Below, in pieces: positions 17,546 to 26,561 of a stretch of 64,000 nt of DNA; within the stretch, counting starts at the first letter, position 1, and the number at the start of each line of letters is the position of its first letter. The stretch is from NCBI RefSeq assembly GCF_002858805.1, contig NZ_PJZI01000001.1, positions 124,001 through 188,000 of the forward strand, given 5' to 3'. Origin of the DNA: Chimaeribacter arupi. Lineage in GTDB: Bacteria > Pseudomonadota > Gammaproteobacteria > Enterobacterales > Enterobacteriaceae. The notes below the pieces were generated by a model. It ran no database searches. It saw only the letters and a list, made by a program, of their open reading frames with translations, and had not been told where the DNA came from. The position numbers and the translations under genes are program-made.

Positions 17546-17568
17546 AAAATATATCTTAGATGTATTTT
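17546..17568. promoter_or_regulatory. 23-bp near-palindrome, candidate PadR operator
   Basis: The outer arms AAAATA and TATTTT and the inner core ATCTTAGAT form a near-perfect palindrome, with mismatches only at one symmetric pair and the centre. It lies 75-97 bp upstream of the siderophore-interacting gene. PadR proteins of the YqjI type bind AT-rich palindromes at yqjH promoters, so it fits. The function is inferred. Confidence 0.5.
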
Positions 17569-17798
17569 CACCACAATATCAGGCAGCGGCACGGCGTAGT
17601 AAAGTCCTGCCGGTTTCCGGCCGATACTGAGTGTGAGTGCTGCGTTTCTTTTAACATTTCTGTCATATAAACGCGAAAGCGGCCTCATTCGTAACCCTGA
17701 AAGCTTGCAGATTGGCAATCAGTAAACCCCTTTACCGAAAAGTGCGGTGCATTGTTACATTTTCAGGCGTAAGGCAGGAACCGGTTCCAGTGCAGGGG

Positions 17799-17814
17799 TG
17801 TGATCTTTATCACA
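17799..17814. promoter_or_regulatory. Consensus CRP-cAMP binding site
   Basis: TGTGA-TCTTTA-TCACA matches the full CRP consensus (TGTGA-N6-TCACA) in both half-sites. It is 200 bp before the dehydrogenase operon, in non-coding DNA, so catabolite control of that operon is likely. Confidence 0.75.
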
Positions 17815-18013
17815 CTGATATATAAGAAATAGTTAATGAATTTGGCTTTTTAAATTGGTGGGTTTTTAGCCAACTTATTGAATTATATTTACATTTATTC
17901 GTATCTTGTAATTCCATTAACATTTTCAGGTGTAGTCCGGCTATGTAAACTAACGAACTTTTAAAGATACCTATAAAAAATTAACAACCCTTTAATGTGA
18001 GACACCTCCTTTT

Positions 18014-18739
18014 ATGCTTCTTCAAAAAGAGACTTCCCGACGCAAGTTCCTGCTTGGGTCGCTGGCTGCATTGCCATTAAGCGGCATGATTCTGAAAGGC
18101 CTGACAGCCGCAGAAGCCGCTGAACTGGCTGCCCCGGAGCTGGCAGACTACAAACCGATCTTTTTTGGCCCTGAGGAGTGGGCATTTATCCTCGCGGCGA
18201 CCGATCGCCTGATCCCGGCCGGCGGCAAAGGCAAAGCGCCCGGCGCGCTGGAAACCAATGTGCCGGTGTTTATCGACCAGCAACTGCACGGCGATTTCGG
18301 CGAAGAGATTTACATGCAAGGGCCGTTCAATGCGCACGCCCCGGCCACCATGGGTTACCAGCTGCCGTTCCGCCCGCAGCAGATCTATAAAAACGGTATC
18401 CGCCTGGTGAATGCCTGGAGCCAGGCAACGCACCAGAAACCGTTCCACCAGCTCTCCCAGCAAGAAAAAGATGACGCCCTGACGCAGATGCAGAAAAACG
18501 GCATCGATTTCGCCACGCTGGGCGAAAACGACCTGAAAGCCTCGCATTTCTTTAACCAGCTGCTGACCGATACCAAACACGGCTACCTCTCTGACCCGAT
18601 TTACGGCGGCAACAAAGGGATGAAAGCCTGGATCGCCATTGGCTTCCCCGGTGCACGCGCCAGCTATCTGGAGTGGGTGAAGCAACACAACATCCCTTAT
18701 CCGCTGGGGCCGGTGAGCCTGCAGGGCGCGCGTGCCTGA
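18014..18739 (+). CDS. Gluconate 2-dehydrogenase-type small (gamma) subunit, Tat-exported
   Basis: The 241-residue protein matches the gluconate 2-dehydrogenase subunit 3 family. A twin-arginine signal (SRRKFLLG, Arg9-Arg10) precedes a hydrophobic stretch to about residue 36. It is the first gene of a three-gene operon with a GMC flavoprotein and a triheme cytochrome c. In such complexes the small subunit carries the Tat signal and takes the folded flavoprotein to the periplasm. The complex oxidises gluconate or 2-ketogluconate and passes electrons to quinone. Sequence alone does not decide between the two substrates. Confidence 0.9.
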   Translation: MLLQKETSRRKFLLGSLAALPLSGMILKGLTAAEAAELAAPELADYKPIFFGPEEWAFILAATDRLIPAGGKGKAPGALETNVPVFIDQQLHGDFGEEIYMQGPFNAHAPATMGYQLPFRPQQIYKNGIRLVNAWSQATHQKPFHQLSQQEKDDALTQMQKNGIDFATLGENDLKASHFFNQLLTDTKHGYLSDPIYGGNKGMKAWIAIGFPGARASYLEWVKQHNIPYPLGPVSLQGARA

Positions 18740-18792
18740 ACCGGGCAGCCGTGAGGTGTTTTTAAGCAATTTTTGTGATTTTTACAGGGTAA

Positions 18793-20565
18793 ATGATGGC
18801 ACAGCTGAATAAAGAAGAAGTCGACGTTGTCGTGGTCGGCCTGGGCTGGGCCGGCTCGCTGATGAGTATCGAGCTGGCAATGGCAGGATTAAAAGTGCGG
18901 GCGCTGGAAAAAGGCGCGGACCGTACCTATGACGATTTCGCCTATCCGAAACCGGCAGACGAGTACGCTTACGGCGTGCGTAACAAAGTGATGACCACCC
19001 CGGCGGAATCTGCCGTGACGGTGCGCTATACCATGCAGGACACCGCCCTGCCGACCCGTAAATGGGGCGCGTTTGTGCCCGGCGGCGGCGTAGGCGGCTC
19101 CGGCCTGCACTGGACCGGGGTACTGATCCGCCCGACGCCGATTGACCTGAAGCTGAAAACCTATGCCGATGAGGCGTACAAGCCGGGTATCCTTCAGGAC
19201 GATATGCGCGTTATGGATTTCCCGTTCACCTGGGATGAGATCGAACCCTATTTTGACAAGTTCGAGCGCATTTGCGGCCAGTCCGGTAATACCGGTAACC
19301 TGCGCGGCAAGATCCTGCCGGGCGGTGACCCGTTCGAAGGCCCGCGCTCCAACCCGATGCCGCTGCCGGCGCTGGATGACACGCTCAATAACGTGATGTT
19401 CGCGGAAGCAGCGAAAAAGCTCGGCTACCACCCGTTCCCGAACCCGTCCGCCGCGGTTTCCCGTGCCTGGACCAACCCTTACGGCAACCAGATCGCGCCG
19501 TGTAACTACTGCGGCTATTGCAGTAAATACCCGTGCCTGAACTACTCCAAAGCCTCGCCGCAGACGGCAGTGATGGACGCGCTGAAGCGCATGGACAACT
19601 TCTCCTACGAAGTGCACGCCAATGTGCTGAAAGTCGAACTGCATGATGACAAGAAAACCGCCAAAGGCGTGACCTACATCGACCGGGACGGCAACGAGTG
19701 CTTCCAGCCGGCAAAAATCGTGGTGCTGAGCAGCTTCCAGCTCTACAACGTGCATTTGATGCTGCTCTCCGGCATCGGCAAGCCTTACAACCCGGTGACT
19801 GAAGAGGGCGTGGTTGGCCGTAACTATGCGTTCCTGAGCAACGGCGGCGCGACGCTGTTCTTCAAAGACAAAAACTTCAACCCGTTCGCCACCTCCGGCC
19901 CGACCGGGCAGATGTTCAATGACATCTCGCCGGGCAACTTCGACGGCCCCGGCCTTGGCTTTATCGGCGGCGCGAAGATCCACAGCTCACAGGCCACCGG
20001 CACCCCGATCGGTACCGCATTGCCGAAAGGCGTCCCGAGCTGGGGCACCGGCTGGAAAGAGGGCCTGGAAGAGTGGTACGGCCATTCGATGAAGATCAGC
20101 ATCACCACCACCTGTATGTCGTATCGCGATATCTACCTCGATCTCGATCCGAACTACACCAATGAGCATGGCCAGCCGCTGCTGCGCATGACCTTCAACT
20201 GGAAGCAGAACGAGCTGAAGCTTCAACAGTACCTGAAAGGGATTGTGGGCAACATCGCCAAAGAGCTGAACCCGGACAGCATGAGCATGAGCTTCCTGCC
20301 GATGGACGCCACCTTTGACCTCACCAAATACGTCTCCACCCATAACGTGGGCGGCGCGGTGATGGGCGACGACCCGCGCACCTCAGCGCTGAACCGTTAC
20401 CTGCAAAGCTGGGACGTGCACAACGTGTTTGTGCCGGGCGGCAACGCCTTCCCGCAGAACTTCCAGGCGAACCCCACCGACACCATCGGTGCCATTACCC
20501 TGATGGCGGCGCAGGCGATCAAGGAACAGTATCTGAAAAACCCCGGTCCACTGGTGCAGGTGTAA
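18793..20565 (+). CDS. GMC-family flavoprotein large subunit of gluconate / 2-ketogluconate dehydrogenase
   Basis: This is the 590-residue FAD-dependent catalytic subunit. The dinucleotide-binding motif VVGLGWAGSLMSIE is at about 15-28. A cysteine cluster CNYCGYCSKYPC (Cys237, 240, 243, 248) marks the membrane-bound dehydrogenase branch and probably holds an iron-sulfur cluster. The C-terminal THNVGGAVMGDD and NAFPQNFQANPTDT blocks hold the GMC active-site residues. It has no signal peptide of its own, so it should be co-exported with the Tat-carrying small subunit. It sits 53 bp after that gene, and the cytochrome gene begins 4 bp after its stop. Confidence 0.92.
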   Translation: MMAQLNKEEVDVVVVGLGWAGSLMSIELAMAGLKVRALEKGADRTYDDFAYPKPADEYAYGVRNKVMTTPAESAVTVRYTMQDTALPTRKWGAFVPGGGVGGSGLHWTGVLIRPTPIDLKLKTYADEAYKPGILQDDMRVMDFPFTWDEIEPYFDKFERICGQSGNTGNLRGKILPGGDPFEGPRSNPMPLPALDDTLNNVMFAEAAKKLGYHPFPNPSAAVSRAWTNPYGNQIAPCNYCGYCSKYPCLNYSKASPQTAVMDALKRMDNFSYEVHANVLKVELHDDKKTAKGVTYIDRDGNECFQPAKIVVLSSFQLYNVHLMLLSGIGKPYNPVTEEGVVGRNYAFLSNGGATLFFKDKNFNPFATSGPTGQMFNDISPGNFDGPGLGFIGGAKIHSSQATGTPIGTALPKGVPSWGTGWKEGLEEWYGHSMKISITTTCMSYRDIYLDLDPNYTNEHGQPLLRMTFNWKQNELKLQQYLKGIVGNIAKELNPDSMSMSFLPMDATFDLTKYVSTHNVGGAVMGDDPRTSALNRYLQSWDVHNVFVPGGNAFPQNFQANPTDTIGAITLMAAQAIKEQYLKNPGPLVQV

Positions 20566-20569
20566 GCGC

Positions 20570-21841
20570 ATGAAAATGTTAACGATGAAACGTTTTTTTA
20601 AAGTAAGCACGGTGGCGCTGGCGGCCGGTTTCGCCTGGCAGGCGCAGGCGGCGGATGACGCGCAACTGATTAAGCAGGGTGAGTACCTGTCCCGGCTCGG
20701 TGACTGCATGGCGTGCCACTCGCTGCCCAACAAACCGGCCTACTCCGGCGGCCTGGCGATCGAGTCCGATCTCGGCACGATCTACTCCACCAACATCACA
20801 CCGGACAAGAAGCACGGTATCGGCAATTACAGCGAGCAGCAGTTCTCGGACGCGGTGCGCAAAGGGGTGTTGCCGGACGGCAGCCACCTCTACCCGGCGA
20901 TGCCGTACCCGGATTACGCCAAAATCAGCGATGAGGATATGCACGCGCTGTACACCTACTTCATGAAAGGGGTACAACCGAGCGCCGAGCAGCCGCCGGA
21001 AACCGATCTCAGTTTCCCGTTCAACCAGCGCTGGGGCATGATGTTCTGGAACTGGGTGTTTACCACGGACACGCCGTTCAAGCCGATTGGCGGCGCGTCA
21101 GCGGAAGTTAACCGCGGCGCTTATATCGTGGAGAGCCTCGGCCACTGCGGCAGTTGCCACACTCCGCGCGGCCTCGGCATGAACGAGAAAGCGCTCGACA
21201 GCGGCGAGGATAAGTTCCTCTCCGGCGGCAGCCTGAACCACTGGGATGTGCCGTCCCTGCGCGGCCTGCCGCGCTGGACGGAGCAGGAGATCGTGGATTA
21301 CCTCCAGACCGGGCGTAATGACAAAGCGGCAGTCGGCGGCGAAATGACCTCCGTGGTCGAGCACAGCTCCTCGCACATGACGGAGGCTGACCTGAAAGCG
21401 GTGGCGGCTTACCTGAAGTTCCTGGGCGGCAACCCGGCCCTGCCGGCACGCAATGAGAAAGCGGCACAGGCTACCGAAGCCAAACTCACGGCAGCGAAAA
21501 ACCTGAGCGAAGGCGAGCGCCTGTACCTCGACAACTGCGGCGCCTGCCACTTTGTCAGCGGCAAGGGCGCACCGGGCATCTTCCCGGAGCTGGACCAGGC
21601 CACCATTGTGAATGCGGATGACCCGACCGGCCTGATCCACACCGTGCTGGCCGGCGCGCAACAGCCTTCCACCGCGAAAGCACCGTCCACGCTGGCGATG
21701 CCGGGCTTCGCGGCGCGCCTGAGCGATGAAGAGGTGGCCGCGCTCACCACCTTCATCCGCCAGGGCTGGAGCAACCACGCTGAGGCCGTGACCAAAGAAC
21801 AGGTCGCTGACGTGCGTAAGTCACTGCATCACAAAGAGTAA
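20570..21841 (+). CDS. Triheme cytochrome c subunit of the sugar-acid dehydrogenase
   Basis: The 423-residue protein has a signal peptide (about residues 1-28, ending QAQA). Three c-type heme sites are present: CMACH at 46-50, CGSCH at 193-197 and CGACH at 323-327. This is the membrane-anchoring electron-transfer subunit that passes electrons from the flavoprotein to ubiquinone. The length and the three-heme layout match the cytochrome subunits of gluconate, 2-ketogluconate and sorbitol/fructose dehydrogenases. It is tightly coupled to the flavoprotein gene and is the last gene of the operon before a bidirectional terminator. Confidence 0.93.
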   Translation: MKMLTMKRFFKVSTVALAAGFAWQAQAADDAQLIKQGEYLSRLGDCMACHSLPNKPAYSGGLAIESDLGTIYSTNITPDKKHGIGNYSEQQFSDAVRKGVLPDGSHLYPAMPYPDYAKISDEDMHALYTYFMKGVQPSAEQPPETDLSFPFNQRWGMMFWNWVFTTDTPFKPIGGASAEVNRGAYIVESLGHCGSCHTPRGLGMNEKALDSGEDKFLSGGSLNHWDVPSLRGLPRWTEQEIVDYLQTGRNDKAAVGGEMTSVVEHSSSHMTEADLKAVAAYLKFLGGNPALPARNEKAAQATEAKLTAAKNLSEGERLYLDNCGACHFVSGKGAPGIFPELDQATIVNADDPTGLIHTVLAGAQQPSTAKAPSTLAMPGFAARLSDEEVAALTTFIRQGWSNHAEAVTKEQVADVRKSLHHKE

Positions 21842-21885
21842 TGCGCTCCCCCCGATGGCGCGGGGGACATAAAACGCGGATAAGC

Positions 21886-21914
21886 AAAAGGGCCTCATCA
21901 TGAGGCCCTTTTTG
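21886..21914. terminator. Bidirectional terminator between the dehydrogenase operon and yhiN
   Basis: AAAAGGGCCTCA and TGAGGCCCTTTTT form a 12-bp stem with A and T runs on either side, so it can work for both convergent units. Confidence 0.85.
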
Positions 21915-21917
21915 TTT

Positions 21918-23120
21918 TTACGGCTGCTGTTCCGCCACCAGCGCCTGCGCACAGGCCCAGGCGCTGCTCCACGCCCACTGGAAGTTATAGCCGCCCAGCC
22001 AGCCGGTGACATCCACCACCTCGCCGATAAAGTAGAGCCCCGGCACGTTGTTCGCCATCATGGTTTTGGAGGAGAGCGCGCGGGTGTCAACGCCGCCCAG
22101 CGTGACTTCGGCGGTGCGGTAGCCCTCGGTGCCGTTCGGCTGCACCCGCCACGCCTGCAGGCTCTCTACCAGTGCCGCCTGTTGCGGCACGTTAAGCTGC
22201 CTGAGGGTGACGTCCGGCAACTGCCCCAGGGTTTGCAGGCACTCCACCAACCGCTTCGGCAACTGCTGCGCCAGCGTGTTTTTCAGGCTCTGGTTCGGGT
22301 GCGCGCGGCGCTCCTCATCCAGAAACGCTGCCAGATCCAGATTCGGCAGTAAGTTAATGCTCACAAACTCACCAGGCTGCCAGTAGCTCGAGAGCTGGAG
22401 GATCGCCGGGCCGGAGAGGCCGCGGTGGGTAAACAGGATGCTCTCTTTAAACGCCACGCCGTTTTCCGCCGTGACCACCGACGGCACCGACACGCCGGAC
22501 AGCGTTTGCAGGTGCTCCAGCAGCGGCTTGTGCAGGGTGAACGGCACCAGCGCGGCGCGGGTCGGCAGCACCTTCAGGCCAAACTGCTCCGCCAGCTTAT
22601 ACCCAAACGGCGATGCCCCCAGCCCCGGCATCGACAACCCGCCGGACGCCACCACCACTGAGCGGGCGCTCACCTCAGCACCGTTCAGCGCCAGCGTGTA
22701 GCCCTCGTCACTCTTCGCCACCGCCAGCACCTCACTGCGCAGGCGGATCGTCACGTTGCCCTTCTCACACTCTTTCAGCAGCAGATCGACAATCTGCTGC
22801 GCGGAGTCATCACAAAACAGCTGGCCGAGGGTCTTTTCGTGGTACGCGATACCGTGGCGGTTAACCAGATCGATGAAATCCCACTGGGTGTAACGCGCCA
22901 GCGCTGATTTGCAAAAGTGCGGGTTTTGCGAGAGGTAGGCGGCCGGTTCGGTGTACATATTGGTGAAGTTGCAGCGGCCCCCGCCGGACATCAGGATTTT
23001 ACGCCCGGCCTTTTTGCCGTTATCCAGCAGCAGAACGCGGCAGCCTCCCTGCCCGGCCAGCGCAGCACAAAACATCCCGGCTGCCCCTGCGCCGATCACC
23101 ACCACATCAAACTGTTCCAC
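21918..23120 (-). CDS. yhiN: YhiN, BaiN/HI0933-type FAD/NAD(P)-binding flavoprotein
   Basis: The 400-residue member of the HI0933-like flavoprotein family has the N-terminal FAD motif GAGAAGMFCAALAG and the conserved KKAGRKILMSGGGRCNFTN block. Its gene lies next to pitA as in E. coli. The biochemical role is not settled. It starts with GTG at 23120 behind AAGAGGTAAGG. A family-typical C-terminal GWLGGYNFQWAWSSAW is present, so the protein is complete. Confidence 0.9.
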   Translation of the reverse strand: MEQFDVVVIGAGAAGMFCAALAGQGGCRVLLLDNGKKAGRKILMSGGGRCNFTNMYTEPAAYLSQNPHFCKSALARYTQWDFIDLVNRHGIAYHEKTLGQLFCDDSAQQIVDLLLKECEKGNVTIRLRSEVLAVAKSDEGYTLALNGAEVSARSVVVASGGLSMPGLGASPFGYKLAEQFGLKVLPTRAALVPFTLHKPLLEHLQTLSGVSVPSVVTAENGVAFKESILFTHRGLSGPAILQLSSYWQPGEFVSINLLPNLDLAAFLDEERRAHPNQSLKNTLAQQLPKRLVECLQTLGQLPDVTLRQLNVPQQAALVESLQAWRVQPNGTEGYRTAEVTLGGVDTRALSSKTMMANNVPGLYFIGEVVDVTGWLGGYNFQWAWSSAWACAQALVAEQQP

Positions 23121-23437
23121 TGCCTTACCTCTTGCTTATGAAGTCACTGATTTTACGCGCTATACCTGAATTTTCTGCTACATATAAAGAAGTACCGAAT
23201 CGCTTCGGGCAGAATATTCAGGCGGCAAATTGTATGTCTGCCCTGATGGAAGTACCAGCGTAAGCAAACGTTAAAAAGCGTAAGCCTTATTAACAGTATG
23301 ATTCCTTTTAAGTTTTCTTAAAAATACCGTGAGCCTGGCAACGTTTTTGTCAAAAAAATGACATATTTTGCTTTCCGATACCCCCCCTTGTCGCGGATAA
23401 TGCGCCGCGTTCATGTCCACCAACTGGCGTAACGCTT
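23121..23437. promoter_or_regulatory. yhiN / pitA divergent promoter region
   Basis: This 317-bp AT-rich non-coding region has a GATAAT box at about 23396 close to the pitA start and a T-rich tract before it. Repeats of GAAGTACC occur near 23190 and 23250. I see no gene. Confidence 0.45.
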
Positions 23438-24937
23438 ATGCTACATCTGTTCGCTGGGCTGGATTTCCATACCGGCCTGTTGTTAGTCCTCGCGCTGCTG
23501 TTTGTGCTGTTCTATGAAGCCATTAACGGTTTCCATGACACGGCAAATGCGGTAGCCACTGTGATCTATACCCGTGCTATGCGTTCGCAAATTGCGGTCG
23601 TAATGGCGGGTTTCTTTAACTTCCTTGGCGTCATACTCGGCGGATTGAGTGTTGCTTACGCTATTGTCCACTTATTGCCTACCGATCTGCTGTTGAACGT
23701 GGGGTCTTCCCACGGCCTGGCGATGGTCTTCTCCATGCTGCTGGCAGCGATTATCTGGAACCTCGGTACCTGGTATTTTGGGTTACCGGCCTCCAGTTCC
23801 CACACCCTGATTGGTGCCATCATCGGCATCGGGCTGACCAACGCCATCATCACGGACAGCTCCGTGGTCGACGCGCTGAACATCCCGAAAATGGTCAGCA
23901 TTTTCCTGTCGCTGATTATCTCTCCGCTGGTCGGCCTGGGTCTGGCGGGTGCGGTGGTGTTCCTGCTGCGCCGCTACTGGAGCGGCACCAAGAAGCGCCG
24001 CCGTATCCACATGACCCCGGCAGAACGCGAAAAAGTCGACGGCAAGAAAAAGCCGCCGTTCTGGACGCGTACCGCCCTGATCCTCTCCGCCATTGGCGTC
24101 AGCTTCTCGCACGGCGCGAATGACGGCCAGAAAGGCATCGGCCTGATTATGCTGGTGCTGATTGGGGTGGCTCCGGCTGGCTTCGTGGTCAACATGAATG
24201 CCACCGGTTATGACATCACCCGTACCCGTGATGCCGTGGTGCACCTGCAACAGTATTATCAGCAACACACTGATGCCCTGTCGCATATTGCCGTGCAGAA
24301 GCCGCTGGTGCCGACGCCGGAAGAAACCCTGCCGGATACGCCGAAAGAGTTCCACTGTGACAGCAGCCGCGCGCTGGAGGCGATTAACCGCGCCCAGACG
24401 TTGCTGACCAACCTGGCCAGCTACAGCGACCTCTCCGTAGACCAGCGCAGCCATATGCGCCGCCTGCTGATGTGCGTGGCGGATACCGCTGACAAGGCGG
24501 CCAAGTTGCCGGGCACCTCTACGGAAGACAAGCGCTTCCTGAGCAACCTGCGCACTGACCTGCTGGCGACCGTCGAGTACGCACCGGTCTGGATCATTCT
24601 GGCCGTGGCGCTCGCGCTCTCACTGGGCACGATGGTGGGCTGGCGCCGTGTGGCGACCACGATTGGTGAGAAGATCGGTAAAAAAGGCATGACCTACGCC
24701 CAGGGCGTCTCCGCGCAGATGACCGCGGCGGTGTCGATTGGCGTGGCCAGCTACACCGGTATGCCGGTTTCAACGACCCATGTGCTCTCCTCTGCGGTTG
24801 CCGGCACCATGATCGTGGATGGCGGCGGCGTACAGAGCAAAACCGTGAAAAACATCCTGCTGGCGTGGTTCCTGACCCTGCCGATTGCGATTGTGCTTTC
24901 CGGCGTGCTCTACTGGCTGGCATTGCAGGTGATTTAA
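23438..24937 (+). CDS. pitA: PitA, low-affinity inorganic phosphate (metal-phosphate) transporter
   Basis: The 499-residue inner-membrane protein has the same length as E. coli PitA and nearly the same N-terminus ([16 protein letters not shown]). Both PiT signatures occur: [11 protein letters not shown] near residue 31 and [13 protein letters not shown] near 223. A large central hydrophilic loop (about 255-385) separates two groups of helices. It imports phosphate as a neutral metal complex with protons. It stands next to uspB/uspA as in E. coli. Confidence 0.97.
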   Translation: MLHLFAGLDFHTGLLLVLALLFVLFYEAINGFHDTANAVATVIYTRAMRSQIAVVMAGFFNFLGVILGGLSVAYAIVHLLPTDLLLNVGSSHGLAMVFSMLLAAIIWNLGTWYFGLPASSSHTLIGAIIGIGLTNAIITDSSVVDALNIPKMVSIFLSLIISPLVGLGLAGAVVFLLRRYWSGTKKRRRIHMTPAEREKVDGKKKPPFWTRTALILSAIGVSFSHGANDGQKGIGLIMLVLIGVAPAGFVVNMNATGYDITRTRDAVVHLQQYYQQHTDALSHIAVQKPLVPTPEETLPDTPKEFHCDSSRALEAINRAQTLLTNLASYSDLSVDQRSHMRRLLMCVADTADKAAKLPGTSTEDKRFLSNLRTDLLATVEYAPVWIILAVALALSLGTMVGWRRVATTIGEKIGKKGMTYAQGVSAQMTAAVSIGVASYTGMPVSTTHVLSSAVAGTMIVDGGGVQSKTVKNILLAWFLTLPIAIVLSGVLYWLALQVI

Positions 24938-24977
24938 CCTCCGTTGCCACCGGCCCGGCCGGGCGACATGCAAAGAA

Positions 24978-25006
24978 AAGGCGACCCTCCGGGGTCGCCT
25001 TTTTTA
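24978..25006 (+). terminator. pitA terminator
   Basis: AAGGCGACC pairs with GGTCGCCTT around a short loop, followed by TTTTT. It lies between pitA and the convergent uspB and probably serves both. Confidence 0.8.
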
Positions 25007-25020
25007 TGCCCGTACCGTAC

Positions 25021-25356
25021 TCAGTACCAGATCATCATCGCGACCAGACTGATGACCACCAATCCGCACAGGGCGCTGGTCAAAATAAACTGCCCGCGAA
25101 CCCTGGCACAACGGCGGATAAATTCAGGATCATGATGATCAAGATAACGTTGGGAATAGATATAACGCACCAGCCTGATCTGTTTGCTGGGCTGCCCATG
25201 TGACGTGAAGAATCCCCCGCCATCCACATACTGATAAAGCAGCGGATCGCAGCCACGCAACACCACCAGCAATGCCCGCAATGAAGAAAAATAGCGCGCC
25301 ATATTAATCACACATACCACACACAATGCCCAAAACAGCGCAACAGTACTGATCAT
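25021..25356 (-). CDS. uspB: UspB, universal stress protein B
   Basis: The 111-residue inner-membrane protein is nearly identical in pattern to E. coli UspB (start [20 protein letters not shown], internal [15 protein letters not shown]). It has one membrane helix at each end. In E. coli the gene is sigma-S dependent and affects ethanol resistance in stationary phase. It diverges from uspA, the conserved arrangement. Confidence 0.97.
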   Translation of the reverse strand: MISTVALFWALCVVCVINMARYFSSLRALLVVLRGCDPLLYQYVDGGGFFTSHGQPSKQIRLVRYIYSQRYLDHHDPEFIRRCARVRGQFILTSALCGLVVISLVAMMIWY

Positions 25357-26064
25357 GATCCCCCCTCAGGGCACCGCTCCCAAAGCCGGCCTGGCCGGTA
25401 GGGAACGCACTCGCCCCGCGTCTGCTTGACTCCTGACATACCGGGGCGTTTACCTACCCTCGCCCCTGGATCATCTTTTTGTTGAGCTACCGCCCCCGGC
25501 ACACGCCGGGCGGTGGCTCCTTATTGAGTGTAGAAAATGAAAAAGTAAAACGGCGTGCCTGTTCATAACAATTTGTTCGAAGCCTGCCGTTTTTTCGCCG
25601 TTGCCGTGCTGTGCGCCGCCGGGATCATACCCGGATGCATAAGCGGGGCTGTGTGTTGCAACCGCACGTGACCCCCTTCACGCCCCTGCCACAGCACGGC
25701 GGGATTACCCCCGGATTAATGATAAAATCTGGAGTGCCCCAAAGGCGCTATACTTAGCTCATGCTGCTGATATTTCTCACACTAACGCGCGCTGAAAAGG
25801 AAAAAAGGGTACTTTTCAGGCGTTAAGGTGTAAAAAAGAGGTAAGCCGCCGTCATGGCGGGGCTGCCGCAGGAGAACAGGATACGCAACAAGGTGTTAAA
25901 GGTTGCCGTTGAGGGTGAAAAGCAGCGAGTGCGTTACGCGGCCGGGAACGGCGCGAACAGGTAAAACAATAATGATTCAGATGGGGCTGGCCGCAGCGCA
26001 TTCTGCTCCCGGGCAGCGCCTCAGAGAGTGATTTTTTAACCGGCTTTATGGAAGGAGTACACTT
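25357..26064. promoter_or_regulatory. Long uspB-uspA divergent region with hairpins
   Basis: A 708-bp stretch without a supported gene. It contains a long stem (GAGCTACCGCCCCCGG with its complement, about 25483-25527). It also holds an ACGGC/GCCGT hairpin followed by TTTTTT (about 25551-25602), a possible uspA -10 TATACT at 25749-25754, and the inverted repeat TGAAAAG...CTTTTCA near 25793-25818. It may hold an untranslated RNA as well as the uspA promoters. Confidence 0.4.
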
Positions 26065-26505
26065 ATGGCTTACCAACATATTCTGATTGCTGTTGACCTG
26101 TCCCCGGAGAGCAAAATCCTGGTCGACAAGGCGGTTTCAATGGCAAGACCTTACAATGCCAAAGTCTCCCTGATCCACGTCGATGTTAACTATTCCGACC
26201 TCTACACCGGCCTGATTGACGTCAATCTGGGGGATATGCAAAAGCGTATCTCTGAGGAGACCCACAACGCGCTGACGGAGCTGTCGACCAACGCGGGCTA
26301 CCCGGTGGCGGAAACCCTGAGCGGCAGCGGTGACCTGGGCCAGGTGCTGGTGGACGCGATTAAAAAATATGATGTTGATCTGGTGGTATGCGGCCACCAT
26401 CAGGATTTCTGGAGCAAGCTGATGTCTTCAGCCCGCCAGCTGATTAACACCATCCACATCGACATGCTGATTGTGCCGTTGCAGGATGATGAAGACGACG
26501 AGTAA
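26065..26505 (+). CDS. uspA: UspA, universal stress protein A
   Basis: The 146-residue cytoplasmic Usp-fold protein starts [16 protein letters not shown] and matches E. coli UspA (144 residues) throughout, with a slightly longer acidic C-terminus (DDEDDE). The UspA class lacks the ATP-binding GxxG-GxSxT motif of UspFG; here [17 protein letters not shown] stands instead. It is induced on growth arrest in E. coli. GGAAGGAG precedes the start. A strong terminator follows. Confidence 0.97.
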   Translation: MAYQHILIAVDLSPESKILVDKAVSMARPYNAKVSLIHVDVNYSDLYTGLIDVNLGDMQKRISEETHNALTELSTNAGYPVAETLSGSGDLGQVLVDAIKKYDVDLVVCGHHQDFWSKLMSSARQLINTIHIDMLIVPLQDDEDDE

Positions 26506-26532
26506 GGCAGCAAACAGCCTCAGGCTCTGCCG

Positions 26533-26561
26533 GACGCCCGCGAATGCGGGCGTCTTTTTTT
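26533..26561. terminator. uspA terminator
   Basis: GACGCCCGC and GCGGGCGTC form a 9-bp perfect stem with a GAAT loop and seven T residues. It overlaps the end of the convergent MerR gene. Confidence 0.85.

Larger units (their letters stand above)
17472..18013. promoter_or_regulatory. Divergent region between the ferric reductase gene and the sugar-acid dehydrogenase operon
   Basis: This 542-bp AT-rich stretch contains a near-palindrome on the left side, a consensus CRP site in the middle and a long AT-rich untranslated leader before the dehydrogenase operon (ribosome site GAGACACCTCC near 18000). No gene is supported. Confidence 0.55.

Noticed and set aside
18889-19983. Minus-strand open frame opposite the GMC flavoprotein
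   Set aside because: Antisense shadow; no ribosome site or recognisable domain, and the plus frame is a complete enzyme.
25852-26079. Minus-strand 75-codon frame in the uspA upstream region
   Set aside because: It overlaps the uspA ribosome site and start, has no ribosome site of its own and no recognisable features.
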